A stretch of DNA of 64,000 nt from Pseudomonadota bacterium (GTDB taxonomy: Bacteria; Pseudomonadota; Gammaproteobacteria; Burkholderiales; Burkholderiaceae_C): assembly GCA_021805805.1 (NCBI GenBank), contig JAJZEB010000005.1, forward strand, positions 1 to 64,000, read 5' to 3'. The notes beneath the pieces were generated by a model. That model did not search any database. It saw nothing but the letters and a program-made list of their open reading frames with translations, and had not been told where the DNA came from. Both the position numbers and the translations under genes were made by a program. The number at the start of each line of letters is the position of its first letter. Positions within the stretch are counted from its first letter, which is position 1. Below are positions 10,673 through 20,227 of the stretch, piece after piece.

Positions 10673-11494
10673 ATGAAATTCACCGACCAATTGCAGCAGG
10701 CAGTCGCCGCGAATTCCAGTGCCCTGTGCATCGGCCTCGATCCCGAGCCGCAGCGCCTGCCGGCGCCGTGGACCCACGACGCCACGCGGCTGTTCGATTT
10801 CTGCGCCGCGATCGTCGACGCCACCGCCGACCTGGTGTGTGCGTACAAGCCGCAGATCGCGCATTTCGCCGCAGTGGGCGCCGAGCCGCAGCTGGAAAAA
10901 CTGGTGCAGCACATCCACCGCAGCGCTCCGGGCGTACCGGTGATTCTCGACGCCAAGCGCGGCGACATCGGCTCGACGGCACGGCACTATGCGCGCGAGG
11001 CCTTCGAGCGCTACGGCGCCGATGCGCTGACGGTATCGCCTTTCATGGGCGCCGATTCGCTCGAGCCTTACCTCGACGGCTACGCCGAACGCGGCCTGTT
11101 CGTGCTGTGCCGCACCTCCAACCCCGGCGGCGAGGACTTGCAGGCGCTGCGCCTGGAAGGCGGCGAACGCGTGTTCGAGCGCGTCGCGCGGCTGGCCGGC
11201 GGACCGTGGAACCGCAACGGCCAGGTCGGGCTGGTCGTCGGCGCCACGCGTCCCGACGACATCGCGGTGGTGCGCTCCATCGCGCCCGACGCGCCGCTGC
11301 TGATTCCCGGCGTCGGCGCGCAGGGCGGCGATCTCGATGCCACGGTGCGCGCGGCGCGGCACCGTTTCCTGATCAACGCCTCGCGCAGCGTGCTGTACGC
11401 ATCGGGCGGCGCCGACTACGCCAACGCGGCGCGCGACGAAGCGCGCCGCCTGCGCGACGCCATCGCCGAGTGCGTCGGAGCGCTCGATGACTGA
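10673..11494 (+). CDS. pyrF: orotidine-5'-phosphate decarboxylase, type 2
   Basis: Last step of UMP synthesis: decarboxylates OMP. The 273-aa length and the signature [15 protein letters not shown] with catalytic Lys95 place it in the longer type 2 subfamily. [10 protein letters not shown] near the N-terminus and [12 protein letters not shown] near the C-terminus are the substrate-binding loops. It overlaps moaC by 8 bp, so the two are cotranscribed although they belong to unrelated pathways. Confidence 0.96.
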   Translation: MKFTDQLQQAVAANSSALCIGLDPEPQRLPAPWTHDATRLFDFCAAIVDATADLVCAYKPQIAHFAAVGAEPQLEKLVQHIHRSAPGVPVILDAKRGDIGSTARHYAREAFERYGADALTVSPFMGADSLEPYLDGYAERGLFVLCRTSNPGGEDLQALRLEGGERVFERVARLAGGPWNRNGQVGLVVGATRPDDIAVVRSIAPDAPLLIPGVGAQGGDLDATVRAARHRFLINASRSVLYASGGADYANAARDEARRLRDAIAECVGALDD

Positions 11495-11975
11495 GCTGAC
11501 GCATTTCGACTCCGCCGGCCAGGCGCACATGGTCGACGTCGGCGCCAAGGACGAGACGCTGCGCGTGGCGCTGGCCACGGGAAGCATCCGCATGCTGCCG
11601 GCCACGCTGCAGCGCGTGGCCGACGGCAGCGCGGCCAAGGGCGACGTGCTCGGTGTGGCGCGCATCGCCGGAATCATGGCGGCCAAGCGCACCGCCGAGC
11701 TGATTCCGCTGTGCCATCCGATCGCGCTGACCCGGGTCACGGTCGATTTCGAGCTCGATTCCGCAGCCGCCACCGTGCACTGCAGCGCCCGCGCCGAGAC
11801 GCGTGGCCGCACCGGAGTCGAGATGGAGGCGTTGACCGCGGTGCAGGTCGCACTGCTGACCGTCTACGACATGTGCAAGGCCGTCGACCGCGGCATGGTC
11901 ATCACCGACGTGCGGCTGCTCGAGAAGCACGGCGGCAAGTCGGGCGACTGGATGGCGCCGCTGGCGCCGCGCTGA
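11487..11975 (+). CDS. moaC: cyclic pyranopterin monophosphate synthase MoaC
   Basis: Second enzyme of molybdenum cofactor synthesis; it rearranges the MoaA product to cPMP. The 162-aa protein has the family motifs [28 protein letters not shown], the [13 protein letters not shown] segment and [27 protein letters not shown]. Length is typical. No other moa or moe gene is in the window, so the pathway is spread over the genome. The start overlaps the pyrF stop. Confidence 0.97.
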   Translation: MTELTHFDSAGQAHMVDVGAKDETLRVALATGSIRMLPATLQRVADGSAAKGDVLGVARIAGIMAAKRTAELIPLCHPIALTRVTVDFELDSAAATVHCSARAETRGRTGVEMEALTAVQVALLTVYDMCKAVDRGMVITDVRLLEKHGGKSGDWMAPLAPR

Positions 11976-11991
11976 ACAGGCCGCCACCGCG

Positions 11992-12939
11992 ATGACCGAC
12001 GCCGAGCTGCGACCCGCCGCCGGCGCGGCGCTCAGCGTGCGCGAGGCGCTCGACGGCTGGGAGCGTCTGCGCGTGCAGGCGGTCAACGTGCTGCTGGCCG
12101 AACAGCCCGACGCGGCGTGGGTCGGCCGGCTGCGGCAGCTGGCCGATGCGCTGGTCGCGCTCGGCGGGCGCTACCCGGACCTGTCGCTGTACTACCTGCT
12201 GAACGAGCAGATCAACGGCGCGCAGCACTACTGCGCGCTGCACGCGTTGAGCTGCGCGCTGATCGTGCAGCTGGGCGCGCCGTGGCTGCAATGGGACGAG
12301 GAACAGACCGCGCGCGGCGTGCGCGCAGCGCTGAGCATGAACATCGCGATGAGCCGGCTGCAGGACCAGCTGGCGCTGCAGGACGGGCCGCTCAGCGAGA
12401 CGCAGCGCACGCAGATCGACGACCATGCGCAGCGCGGCGCCACGCTGCTCGAGCAGGCCGGGGTCGACGACGCCGTCTGGCTGAGCGTGGTGCGCGGGCA
12501 CCACGCGCCGCAGCAGGTCGACGACGCCGCCGCGCGCGCGGTCGCCGATTGGCTGTACCGCGTCGACGTCTACGCCGCCAAGCTGAGCCGGCGGCGCACG
12601 CGTGCGGCGCTGACCCCGGCGATCGCCGCGCGCGACGCCTGCATCGGCGACGGCGGGCGTCCCGATGCGCTGGGCGCGGTGCTGCTGCGCGTGCTCGGCC
12701 TGTACCCGCCGGGCTCGTACGTCGAGCTGGTCGGTGGCGAGCTCGGCGTCGTCGTGCAGCGCGGCGCGCTTGCGCACCAGCCGGTCGTTGCGCTGCTGCG
12801 CCGTGCCGACGGCGCCGCCGTCGCGCCGCCGCGTCGCCGCGACACCGCGCAGCGCGGGCTGGCGGTGCGCCGCGGCGTCGATCCGGACACGGTGCGTGCG
12901 CGGCATGCCCACGAAGCCGTGCTGCGCGCGCTGGATTGA
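11992..12939 (+). CDS. degenerate HD-GYP-like domain protein
   Basis: 315 aa, helical, with the spacing of an HD/HD-GYP domain: HYCALHALSCAL, then SMNIAMSRLQDQ where HDIGK is expected, DDHAQRGATLLEQAG, VVRGHHAP, and YRVDVYAAKLSRRRTRAALTPAIA. Several His residues remain, but the HD doublet and the GYP triplet are missing. Hydrolysis of cyclic di-GMP is therefore doubtful; the protein may bind a ligand or partner instead. It follows moaC by 16 bp. Function is unknown, and a role in c-di-GMP signalling is inference from fold only. Confidence 0.7.
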   Translation: MTDAELRPAAGAALSVREALDGWERLRVQAVNVLLAEQPDAAWVGRLRQLADALVALGGRYPDLSLYYLLNEQINGAQHYCALHALSCALIVQLGAPWLQWDEEQTARGVRAALSMNIAMSRLQDQLALQDGPLSETQRTQIDDHAQRGATLLEQAGVDDAVWLSVVRGHHAPQQVDDAAARAVADWLYRVDVYAAKLSRRRTRAALTPAIAARDACIGDGGRPDALGAVLLRVLGLYPPGSYVELVGGELGVVVQRGALAHQPVVALLRRADGAAVAPPRRRDTAQRGLAVRRGVDPDTVRARHAHEAVLRALD

Positions 12940-13025
12940 CTCGGGGCCGGGCGCACGGCCCGACCGGGACCCGGCACGGCCCCGACCGGGCGCTTCAACA
13001 GCCCGCTAACGGTGCTCCAATCCCG

Positions 13026-13072
13026 CATTGCGCCATTCGTCGGTGTAATGGGCGTGACCTGGTGGCGCAATG
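13026..13072. repeat. nested inverted repeat upstream of tldD
   Basis: CATTGCGCCA (13026-13035) is perfectly inverted as TGGCGCAATG (13063-13072). Inside the 27-nt loop is a second pair, CCATT (13033-13037) and AATGG (13048-13052). It lies about 40 bp before the -10 box of tldD and 90 bp after the HD gene, and has no T-run. It could be an operator, or a hairpin ending the upstream transcript. Confidence 0.55.
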
Positions 13073-13112
13073 TCGCCGGCGCGCACGCCCGGCGCGCAAC
13101 GGCGGCAGTTCC

Positions 13113-13118
13113 TACAAT
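13113..13118 (+). promoter_or_regulatory. putative tldD -10 box, leaderless spacing
   Basis: TACAAT at 13113-13118, exactly 6 nt before the tldD ATG. With the usual 6-7 nt from -10 to transcription start, the mRNA would begin at or next to the A of the start codon. No clear -35 element is visible. Confidence 0.45.
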
Positions 13119-13124
13119 GGGCCG

Positions 13125-14588
<1,464 letters not shown>

Positions 14589-14618
14589 TTCGACCCGTCA
14601 ACCAAGGAGTTCTCACGC

Positions 14619-15155
14619 ATGTTCGAACCCGCCGCGTACAACGCTCCCGCGCGCGTCCTGCACTGGCTCATCGCGCTGCTGATCGCGCTGGAATTCGTCC
14701 TCGCCTGGTCGATGCCCAACATCCATCGCGGCACCCAGCCGACCGGACTGGTGGCGTGGCATATCGGAGTCGGCACCACGATCCTGGTCCTCATGGCGCT
14801 GCGCATCGTCTGGCGGCTGGTCGGTGGCGCTCCGGCCATGCTGCCGGCGCCGCGCTGGCAGCTGCGCGCCGCGCACGCCGTGCACGGCCTGCTGTACCTC
14901 GGTTTCATCGCCTTGCCGCTGCTCGGCTGGGCGAACGCGTCGGCGCGCGGCTGGGCCGTGCACCTGGCCGGCGTGTTCGCGCTGCCGGCGCTGGCCGCGC
15001 AGGGCGCCGGCTGGGCGCGCGCCGCCGGCGACGTGCACCAGGTCGTCGGCTACGGCCTGCTCGGGCTGATCGGCCTGCATGTGCTGGCAGCGCTGCAGCA
15101 CCAGTTCATCGTCGGCGACGACGTGATGCGCCGGATGTGGCCGCGCCGCGGCTGA
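14619..15155 (+). CDS. cytochrome b561-type diheme membrane protein
   Basis: Inner-membrane protein of 178 aa with four predicted helices (about residues 13-31, 46-66, 85-105, 142-165). Histidines in VLHWLIAL, AWHIGVG, AVHGLLYL and GLHVLAALQHQ are placed as heme b ligands, as in the CybB family, which passes electrons from ubiquinol or superoxide. A clear AAGGAG lies 13 nt before the ATG. It is 30 bp after tldD on the same strand, but no functional link is apparent. Confidence 0.9.
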   Translation: MFEPAAYNAPARVLHWLIALLIALEFVLAWSMPNIHRGTQPTGLVAWHIGVGTTILVLMALRIVWRLVGGAPAMLPAPRWQLRAAHAVHGLLYLGFIALPLLGWANASARGWAVHLAGVFALPALAAQGAGWARAAGDVHQVVGYGLLGLIGLHVLAALQHQFIVGDDVMRRMWPRRG

Positions 15156-15204
15156 TTCGCGCGGCCGCATCGAAGCCCGCGTTGCGCGCGCGCCGCAGCG
15201 GAGG

Positions 15205-15234
15205 TTGCCGCGGTGCAGCACGCGCGGCTACACT
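15205..15234 (+). promoter_or_regulatory. putative promoter of the aroG leader
   Basis: TTGCCG (15205-15210), 18-bp spacer, TACACT (15229-15234). A start about 7 nt later would give a leader RNA that carries the aromatic leader peptide and the terminator before aroG. Confidence 0.5.
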
Positions 15235-15259
15235 GAGTGCCCAGACCGCTGCACGCACG

Positions 15260-15334
15260 ATGCCTTCCTTCGCTTATTTCCGCTTTTGGTTCTCGCACCG
15301 CATCGGCGGAGGGAGAGGGCGAGCGTCAGCCTGA
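15260..15334 (+). CDS. aromatic leader peptide of aroG (attenuator)
   Basis: 24-codon ORF, ATG at 15260 and TGA at 15332-15334. Residues 3-12 read SFAYFRFWFS: four Phe, one Tyr and one Trp in eight positions, then basic and Gly residues. It is followed 16 nt later by an intrinsic terminator and then aroG. This is the layout of Phe/Trp-type attenuation: a ribosome stalled on scarce aromatic tRNAs would cover 15277-15283 and free 15303-15309 to pair with 15354-15360, blocking the terminator. Too short for ordinary gene callers. No expression evidence is available here. Confidence 0.8.
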   Translation: MPSFAYFRFWFSHRIGGGRGRASA

Positions 15335-15350
15335 ATCAGAGAATCCCGAA

Positions 15351-15382
15351 AAACCGCCGGACACAACCCGGCGGTTTTTTTT
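15351..15382 (+). terminator. intrinsic terminator of the aroG attenuator
   Basis: Arms AAACCGCCGG (15351-15360) and CCGGCGGTTT (15368-15377) around a 7-nt loop form a perfect 10-bp stem with an eight-T run (15375-15382). It stands between the leader peptide and aroG, so it must be conditional for aroG to be expressed. The upstream CGGCGG (15304-15309) can compete for its left arm. Confidence 0.88.
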
Positions 15383-15411
15383 CGTCCCCAGTCCAAACAG
15401 GAGTTCCGCAC

Positions 15412-16539
15412 ATGACCCCGAAGCCGTCGAGCGCCGCCGACTGGCGCCTCGCGCCGTCCGAGAAGACCTCTTCCACCGATGACCAGCGCGTGCGGGACGT
15501 CATGCCTCTGCCTCCACCCGAGCACCTGATCCGCTTTTTCCCCATCGTCGGCACCGCGGTCGAGCGCCTGGTCGACGACACCCGGCGCGCCGTGCACCGC
15601 ATCGTGCGCGGCGACGACGACCGGCTGCTGCTGATCATCGGCCCGTGCTCGATCCACGACCCGGCCGCCGCGCGCGATTACGCGCAGCGCCTGGCGCCGC
15701 TGCGCCGGCAGCACGCCGGCGAGCTCGAGATCGTGATGCGCGTGTATTTCGAGAAACCGCGCACCACGGTCGGCTGGAAAGGTCTGATCAACGACCCCTA
15801 CCTGGACCAGAGCTTCCGCATCGACGAGGGACTGCGCATCGCGCGCGAGCTGCTGATCGACATCAGCCGGATCGGAGTTCCTGCCGGAAGCGAGTTCCTC
15901 GACGTGATTTCGCCGCAATACATCGGCGACCTGATCGCCTGGGGCGCGATCGGAGCGCGCACCACCGAAAGTCAGGTGCACCGCGAGCTGGCGTCCGGGC
16001 TGTCGGCGCCGGTGGGGTTCAAGAACGGCACCGACGGCAACCTGCGCATCGCCATCGACGCCATCCTGGCGGCGCGCCGCGAGCATTCGTTCCTGTCGGT
16101 GCATAAAAGCGGGCAGGTGGCGATCGTGCAGACCCGCGGAAACAAGGACACCCACGTCATCCTGCGCGGCGGGCGGCAGCCGAACTTCGACGCGGCCAGC
16201 GTGCAGGCGGCGTGCGCCGAGCTCGAGCAGGCCCGGCTCGACGGCCGCGTGATGGTCGACTGCTCGCACGCCAACAGCGCCAAGCAGCCTGCGCGCCAGG
16301 TCGACGTCGCGCGCGACATCGCGGCGCAGATCGAGAGCGGGTCGCATCGGGTGTTCGGCGTCATGGTCGAAAGCCACCTGATCGGCGGGGCGCAGAAATT
16401 CACTCCGGGCAAGGACGATCCGGCAGCGCTGGTCTACGGCCAGAGCATCACCGACGGCTGCCTGGCGTGGGACGATTCGCTGCAGATCGTCGACCTGCTC
16501 GCCGCCGCCGTGCGGCAGCGGCGCCGTCGCCGCGGCTGA
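15412..16539 (+). CDS. aroG: 3-deoxy-7-phosphoheptulonate synthase, class I
   Basis: First step of the shikimate pathway: condenses PEP and erythrose-4-phosphate. The 375-aa enzyme shows [42 protein letters not shown] and [12 protein letters not shown], the AroF/G/H-type core with metal and PEP ligands. About 30 N-terminal residues precede the core; this is the region that senses Phe or Tyr in this class, but which effector acts cannot be read. The ATG has GGAG 8 nt upstream. Regulation by the leader peptide and terminator directly upstream is strongly suggested. Paralogue choice (F, G or H) is not certain. Confidence 0.94.
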   Translation: MTPKPSSAADWRLAPSEKTSSTDDQRVRDVMPLPPPEHLIRFFPIVGTAVERLVDDTRRAVHRIVRGDDDRLLLIIGPCSIHDPAAARDYAQRLAPLRRQHAGELEIVMRVYFEKPRTTVGWKGLINDPYLDQSFRIDEGLRIARELLIDISRIGVPAGSEFLDVISPQYIGDLIAWGAIGARTTESQVHRELASGLSAPVGFKNGTDGNLRIAIDAILAARREHSFLSVHKSGQVAIVQTRGNKDTHVILRGGRQPNFDAASVQAACAELEQARLDGRVMVDCSHANSAKQPARQVDVARDIAAQIESGSHRVFGVMVESHLIGGAQKFTPGKDDPAALVYGQSITDGCLAWDDSLQIVDLLAAAVRQRRRRRG

Positions 16540-16570
16540 TGCGGTTCCTTCCCCGCCCAGCGGAGCTGCC

Positions 16571-16576
16571 TACAAT
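16571..16576 (+). promoter_or_regulatory. putative purC -10 box
   Basis: TACAAT at 16571-16576, 48 nt before the purC ATG and about 30 bp after the aroG stop. No clear -35 element. It suggests purC has its own promoter. Confidence 0.35.
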
Positions 16577-16624
16577 CGCGTCCGAACCGGGGGTTTTCCC
16601 GCTCTTTCAAACCGGATGCCGCGC

Positions 16625-17521
16625 ATGACTGCTGCCCTGCTCACGACTTCGATCACCTCGCTGCCGCTGCTGTCGCGCGGCAAGGTGCGCGACAACTACG
16701 CGGTCGGCGACGACAAGCTGCTGATGGTCGCCACCGACCGCATTTCAGCCTTCGACGTCATCATGGAGCAGGGCATTCCCGGCAAGGGCGCGATGCTGAC
16801 GCGGATTTCGCGCTTCTGGTTCGACCTGCTGGCCGACGTGGTGCCGAACCACCTGACCGACATCGACCCGGAAAGCGTGGTCGCGCCGCACGAGCGCGCG
16901 CAGGTGCGCGACCGCGCGCTGGTCGTGCGGCGGCTGCAGCCGCTGCCGGTCGAGGCCGTGGTGCGCGGTTACCTGGCCGGCTCGGGCTGGAAGGACTACC
17001 AGGCCGGCGGCCGCGTCTGCGGAGTCGAGCTCCCGGTCGGGCTGCAGCAGGCCGCGCGGCTGCCGAACCCGATCTTCACCCCGGCGACCAAGGCCGAACT
17101 CGGCGCGCACGACGAGAACATCGATTTCGGCCAGATGGTGCGGCTGGTCGGAGTCGAGCTGGCTGCGCAGATTCGCGACGTCAGCCTGGAGCTGTACCGC
17201 CGCGGCGCCGATTACGCGCAGCAGCGCGGAATCATCCTGGCCGACACCAAGTTCGAGTTCGGCATCGACGCGCAGCAGCGGCTGGTCTGGATGGACGAGG
17301 CGCTGACACCGGATTCGTCGCGCTTCTGGCCTGCCGACCAGTGGCGCGAGGGCGTTTCGCCGCCGAGCTTCGACAAGCAGTTCCTGCGCGACTGGCTCGA
17401 AACCGTCCCCGGCTGGAACAAGCGCGCCCCGGCGCCCGGACTGCCGCAGGCGGTGATCGACGGCACCGCGGCCAAGTACCGCGAAGCGGTCGAGCGCCTG
17501 ACCGCGGCCGGCAACGCGTAG
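16625..17521 (+). CDS. purC: phosphoribosylaminoimidazole-succinocarboxamide synthase
   Basis: SAICAR synthase of purine synthesis: joins CAIR and aspartate with ATP. The 298-aa protein has [26 protein letters not shown] at the N-terminus (ATP site), [15 protein letters not shown], and [10 protein letters not shown] followed by [12 protein letters not shown]. The start at 16625 (MTAALLTTS) is preferred; an in-frame ATG 9 bp upstream is possible. With purE and purK close by on the same strand, it forms the usual purC-E-K neighbourhood, interrupted only by cnoX on the opposite strand. Confidence 0.96.
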   Translation: MTAALLTTSITSLPLLSRGKVRDNYAVGDDKLLMVATDRISAFDVIMEQGIPGKGAMLTRISRFWFDLLADVVPNHLTDIDPESVVAPHERAQVRDRALVVRRLQPLPVEAVVRGYLAGSGWKDYQAGGRVCGVELPVGLQQAARLPNPIFTPATKAELGAHDENIDFGQMVRLVGVELAAQIRDVSLELYRRGADYAQQRGIILADTKFEFGIDAQQRLVWMDEALTPDSSRFWPADQWREGVSPPSFDKQFLRDWLETVPGWNKRAPAPGLPQAVIDGTAAKYREAVERLTAAGNA

Positions 17522-17526
17522 CCACG

Positions 17527-17546
17527 GCCGGGCGCTCGCGCCCGGC
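17527..17546. terminator. hairpin between convergent purC and cnoX
   Basis: GCCGGGCG (17527-17534), 4-nt loop, CGCCCGGC (17539-17546): a perfect 8-bp stem placed between two converging genes, 5 bp after the purC stop. No T-run, so it may need Rho or act bidirectionally by the stem alone. Confidence 0.5.
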
Positions 17547-17553
17547 GCGCGCC

Positions 17554-18435
17554 TCAGCTCAGCACGATCATGCTCAGCCGGCGGCGATAGCTCTCCAGCG
17601 TCGGGTCGGTCGCGGGCGGCTGGCCGTCGGCCGTCTTCGGCGCCGGCGGCGTGATCAGCTCCAGGATCGCGACGTAGGCCTTGCGCGCCGCGTCGTCGTT
17701 CCAGCCCTTGTCGCGCATCAGGATTTCGAGCAGCTCGTCCATCGCCGCGGTCCACTGTTGCGCGGCGAGCAGCCGCTGGGCGAGCGCGAAGCGCGCGGCG
17801 AAGTCGCGCTTGTTGGCGGCGATCGCGGCGCGCAGCGCGGACTCGTCGGGCGCTGCGCGCAGCGACTGCAGCGCGTCGAGCCAGACCTGCAGCGCGGCTG
17901 CGCGGCGGTCGATCGCGACCTTGCCGGCCAGCGGCTCGAAGGCGCGGCGCGCGTCGTCCTCGCGTCCGGCGCGCAGCAGCAGTTCGACGTAGGCGTCGCG
18001 CGTCGCGTCGTCGGCCGGATTGGCGGCGAGCTGCTGCTGCAGCTGTTCGAGCCGGCTGGCGTCGTCGGCCGGCGCTGCTTCTTCCGACGGCGCTTCTTCG
18101 TCGGCGGCGGCTTCCGGCACGTGCTTGTCGAGGAACTGGCGGATCTGGCCCTCGGGCAACGCGCCGACGAAGCCGTCGACCGGTTGTCCGCCTTTCATCA
18201 GCACGACCATCGGGATCGAGCGAACGCCGAACGCGGCGGCCAGGTCGGGTTCGTCCTCGGTGTTGACTTTCACCAGCTTGAAGCGTCCGGCGTACGCGGT
18301 CTCGAGCTTTTCCAGCACCGGGCCGAGCACTCGGCACGGGCCGCACCACGGCGCCCACAGGTCGACGAGCACCGGAAGCTGGTGCGAGGCGTCGACCACC
18401 TCGGTTTCGAAATTGGTCAGGTTTGCGTCGATCAT
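17554..18435 (-). CDS. cnoX: thioredoxin-like co-chaperone CnoX (YbbN)
   Basis: 293-aa cytosolic protein with an N-terminal thioredoxin domain (residues 1-108, active site WAPWCGPCR near residue 30) and a C-terminal tetratricopeptide-like helical half. In the CnoX family this architecture gives a holdase that protects proteins from oxidation and hands them to GroEL or DnaK. Unlike E. coli CnoX, which has SXXC, this one keeps the redox-active CGPC. An acidic linker (AAADEEAPSEEAA) joins the halves. Transcribed against purC and purE. Confidence 0.9.
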   Translation of the reverse strand: MIDANLTNFETEVVDASHQLPVLVDLWAPWCGPCRVLGPVLEKLETAYAGRFKLVKVNTEDEPDLAAAFGVRSIPMVVLMKGGQPVDGFVGALPEGQIRQFLDKHVPEAAADEEAPSEEAAPADDASRLEQLQQQLAANPADDATRDAYVELLLRAGREDDARRAFEPLAGKVAIDRRAAALQVWLDALQSLRAAPDESALRAAIAANKRDFAARFALAQRLLAAQQWTAAMDELLEILMRDKGWNDDAARKAYVAILELITPPAPKTADGQPPATDPTLESYRRRLSMIVLS

Positions 18436-18566
18436 GGTGGGTGGCTCCGGCGTTGCGGACGATCAGTTGGGGCCCGTGGCGGCATTTTCCAGCCCCGGGC
18501 GGCAATTCGTAGCATACCGGCCGCCGTAAAATGGCGCCCTTTTGCAGCGCAAGCTCGGAGTAGGCG

Positions 18567-19043
18567 ATGATCGGCGTGGTGATGGGTTCGAGCTCGGACT
18601 GGGACGTGATGCGGCACGCGGCCGAGATGCTGGCGCGTTTCGACGTGCCGTACGAGGCGCAGGTGGTGTCGGCGCACCGAATGCCCGACACCATGTTCGC
18701 CTACGCCCAAGGCGCGCGTGCGCGCGGACTGCGCGCGATCATCGCCGGCGCAGGCGGCGCCGCGCACCTGCCGGGAATGCTGGCGTCCAAGACCACGGTT
18801 CCCGTGCTCGGCGTTCCGGTGCCCAGCCGCTACCTGCGCGGCGAGGATTCGCTGCTGTCGATCGTGCAGATGCCCAAGGGCGTTCCGGTGGCCACGTTCG
18901 CCATCGGCGAGGCGGGTGCGGCCAATGCGGCGCTGTTCGCGATCGCCATGCTCGCCGCCGGAGACGATGCGCTCGGCGCCCGGCTCGACGCCTTCCGCGC
19001 CGAGCAGACCGCGGCCGCCGCCGCGATGCGCGTGGCGCTGTGA
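18567..19043 (+). CDS. purE: N5-carboxyaminoimidazole ribonucleotide mutase
   Basis: Class I PurE: converts N5-CAIR to CAIR. The 158-aa protein has [22 protein letters not shown] with the catalytic His, [16 protein letters not shown] and [21 protein letters not shown]. The ATG at 18567 follows CGGAG by 7 nt, and a TAAAAT -10-like box lies at 18527-18532. It is followed immediately by purK, which makes its substrate. Confidence 0.97.
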   Translation: MIGVVMGSSSDWDVMRHAAEMLARFDVPYEAQVVSAHRMPDTMFAYAQGARARGLRAIIAGAGGAAHLPGMLASKTTVPVLGVPVPSRYLRGEDSLLSIVQMPKGVPVATFAIGEAGAANAALFAIAMLAAGDDALGARLDAFRAEQTAAAAAMRVAL

Positions 19044-19054
19044 CGGAGGTCGCG

Positions 19055-20227
19055 ATGCGCCGTGCCGACGCCTACATCGCTCCCGGCGCCACGCTGGGCG
19101 TGCTCGGCGGCGGCCAGCTCGGCCGCATGTTCGCGCACGCCGCGCAGTCGGCCGGCTACATGGTCGCGGTGCTCGAACCCGAGGCACACGCGCCGGCCGC
19201 GCAGGTCGCGCCGCAGCAGGTCTGCGCCGCGTACGACGACGTCGACGCGCTGCACCGCATCGCGCGGCTGTGCGCTGCGGTGACCATCGAATTCGAGAAC
19301 GTTCCGGCCGCCGCGCTGCAGTGGCTCGACGACCACGTGCCGCTGGCGCCGCACGCGCCCGCGGTCGCCGTGTGCCAGGACCGCGCCGAGGAGAAGGCGC
19401 TGTTCGCCCGTGTCGGCGTGCCGTGTGCGCCGCACGCGGTGATCGCCGACGCCGCCGCTGCGGCCGACCCGGCGCTCGCCGCGTTGCTGCCCGGAATCCT
19501 GAAGACCGCGCGCCTGGGCTACGACGGCAAGGGCCAGGTCACGGTGCGCGAGATCGGCGAGCTGGCCGACGCATTCGCCGCGCTCGGCGCAGTGCGCTGC
19601 GTGCTCGAGCGCAGGCTCGATCTGCGCAGCGAAATCTCGGTGCTGCTGGCGCGCGGCCGCGACGGCGCGCTGGTCGCGCTGCCGCCGCAGCGCAACGTGC
19701 ACCGCGACGGAATCCTGTTCGCCAGCTTCGCCGGCGACGGCGCGGTCGACTCCGCGGTGGCGCAGCGCGCGCTCGACGCGGCGCGCGCGGTGGCGGTCGG
19801 GCTCGACTACGTCGGCGTGCTGTGCGTCGAATTCTTCGTCCTCGGCGATGGCAGCCTGGTGGCCAATGAAATCGCCCCGCGCCCGCACAACTCGGGACAC
19901 CACACCATCGATTCTTGCGATTTCTCGCAGTTCGACCTGCAGTTGCGCGCGCTGGTCGGCGCTCCGCTTCCCGCACCGCGGCTGCACAGCGCCGCGGTCA
20001 TGCTGAATCTGCTCGGCGAGCTGTGGTTCGACGCCTCCGGCGCGCGTCGCGAGCCCGACTGGGTCGCGCTGCTGGCGCTTCCCGGAGCCAGCCTGCACCT
20101 GTACGGCAAGCGCGAGCCGCGGCGCGGGCGCAAGATGGGTCACGTGACCTTCACCGCGTCGACGCTGGCGCAGGCCGAAGCCGCCGCGCGCAGCGCCTGC
20201 CACGTGCTTGGCCTGGAGCCGTTCTGA
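19055..20227 (+). CDS. purK: 5-(carboxyamino)imidazole ribonucleotide synthase
   Basis: ATP-grasp enzyme that carboxylates AIR with bicarbonate. The 390-aa protein opens with TLGVLGGGQLGRMFAHAAQSAGY and contains AVCQDRAEEKALF, KTARLGYDGKGQ and the metal loop VANEIAPRPHNSGHHTIDSC. A GTG at 19040 overlapping the purE stop is in frame, but GGAGG at 19045-19049 fits the ATG at 19055 better. The next gene starts on the base after its stop. Confidence 0.96.
   Translation: MRRADAYIAPGATLGVLGGGQLGRMFAHAAQSAGYMVAVLEPEAHAPAAQVAPQQVCAAYDDVDALHRIARLCAAVTIEFENVPAAALQWLDDHVPLAPHAPAVAVCQDRAEEKALFARVGVPCAPHAVIADAAAAADPALAALLPGILKTARLGYDGKGQVTVREIGELADAFAALGAVRCVLERRLDLRSEISVLLARGRDGALVALPPQRNVHRDGILFASFAGDGAVDSAVAQRALDAARAVAVGLDYVGVLCVEFFVLGDGSLVANEIAPRPHNSGHHTIDSCDFSQFDLQLRALVGAPLPAPRLHSAAVMLNLLGELWFDASGARREPDWVALLALPGASLHLYGKREPRRGRKMGHVTFTASTLAQAEAAARSACHVLGLEPF

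Noticed and set aside
12117-13124. Extension of tldD upstream to 12117
   Set aside because: The frame is open but covers the HD-GYP-like gene and the promoter region. The family start, the TACAAT box and protein length all support 13125.
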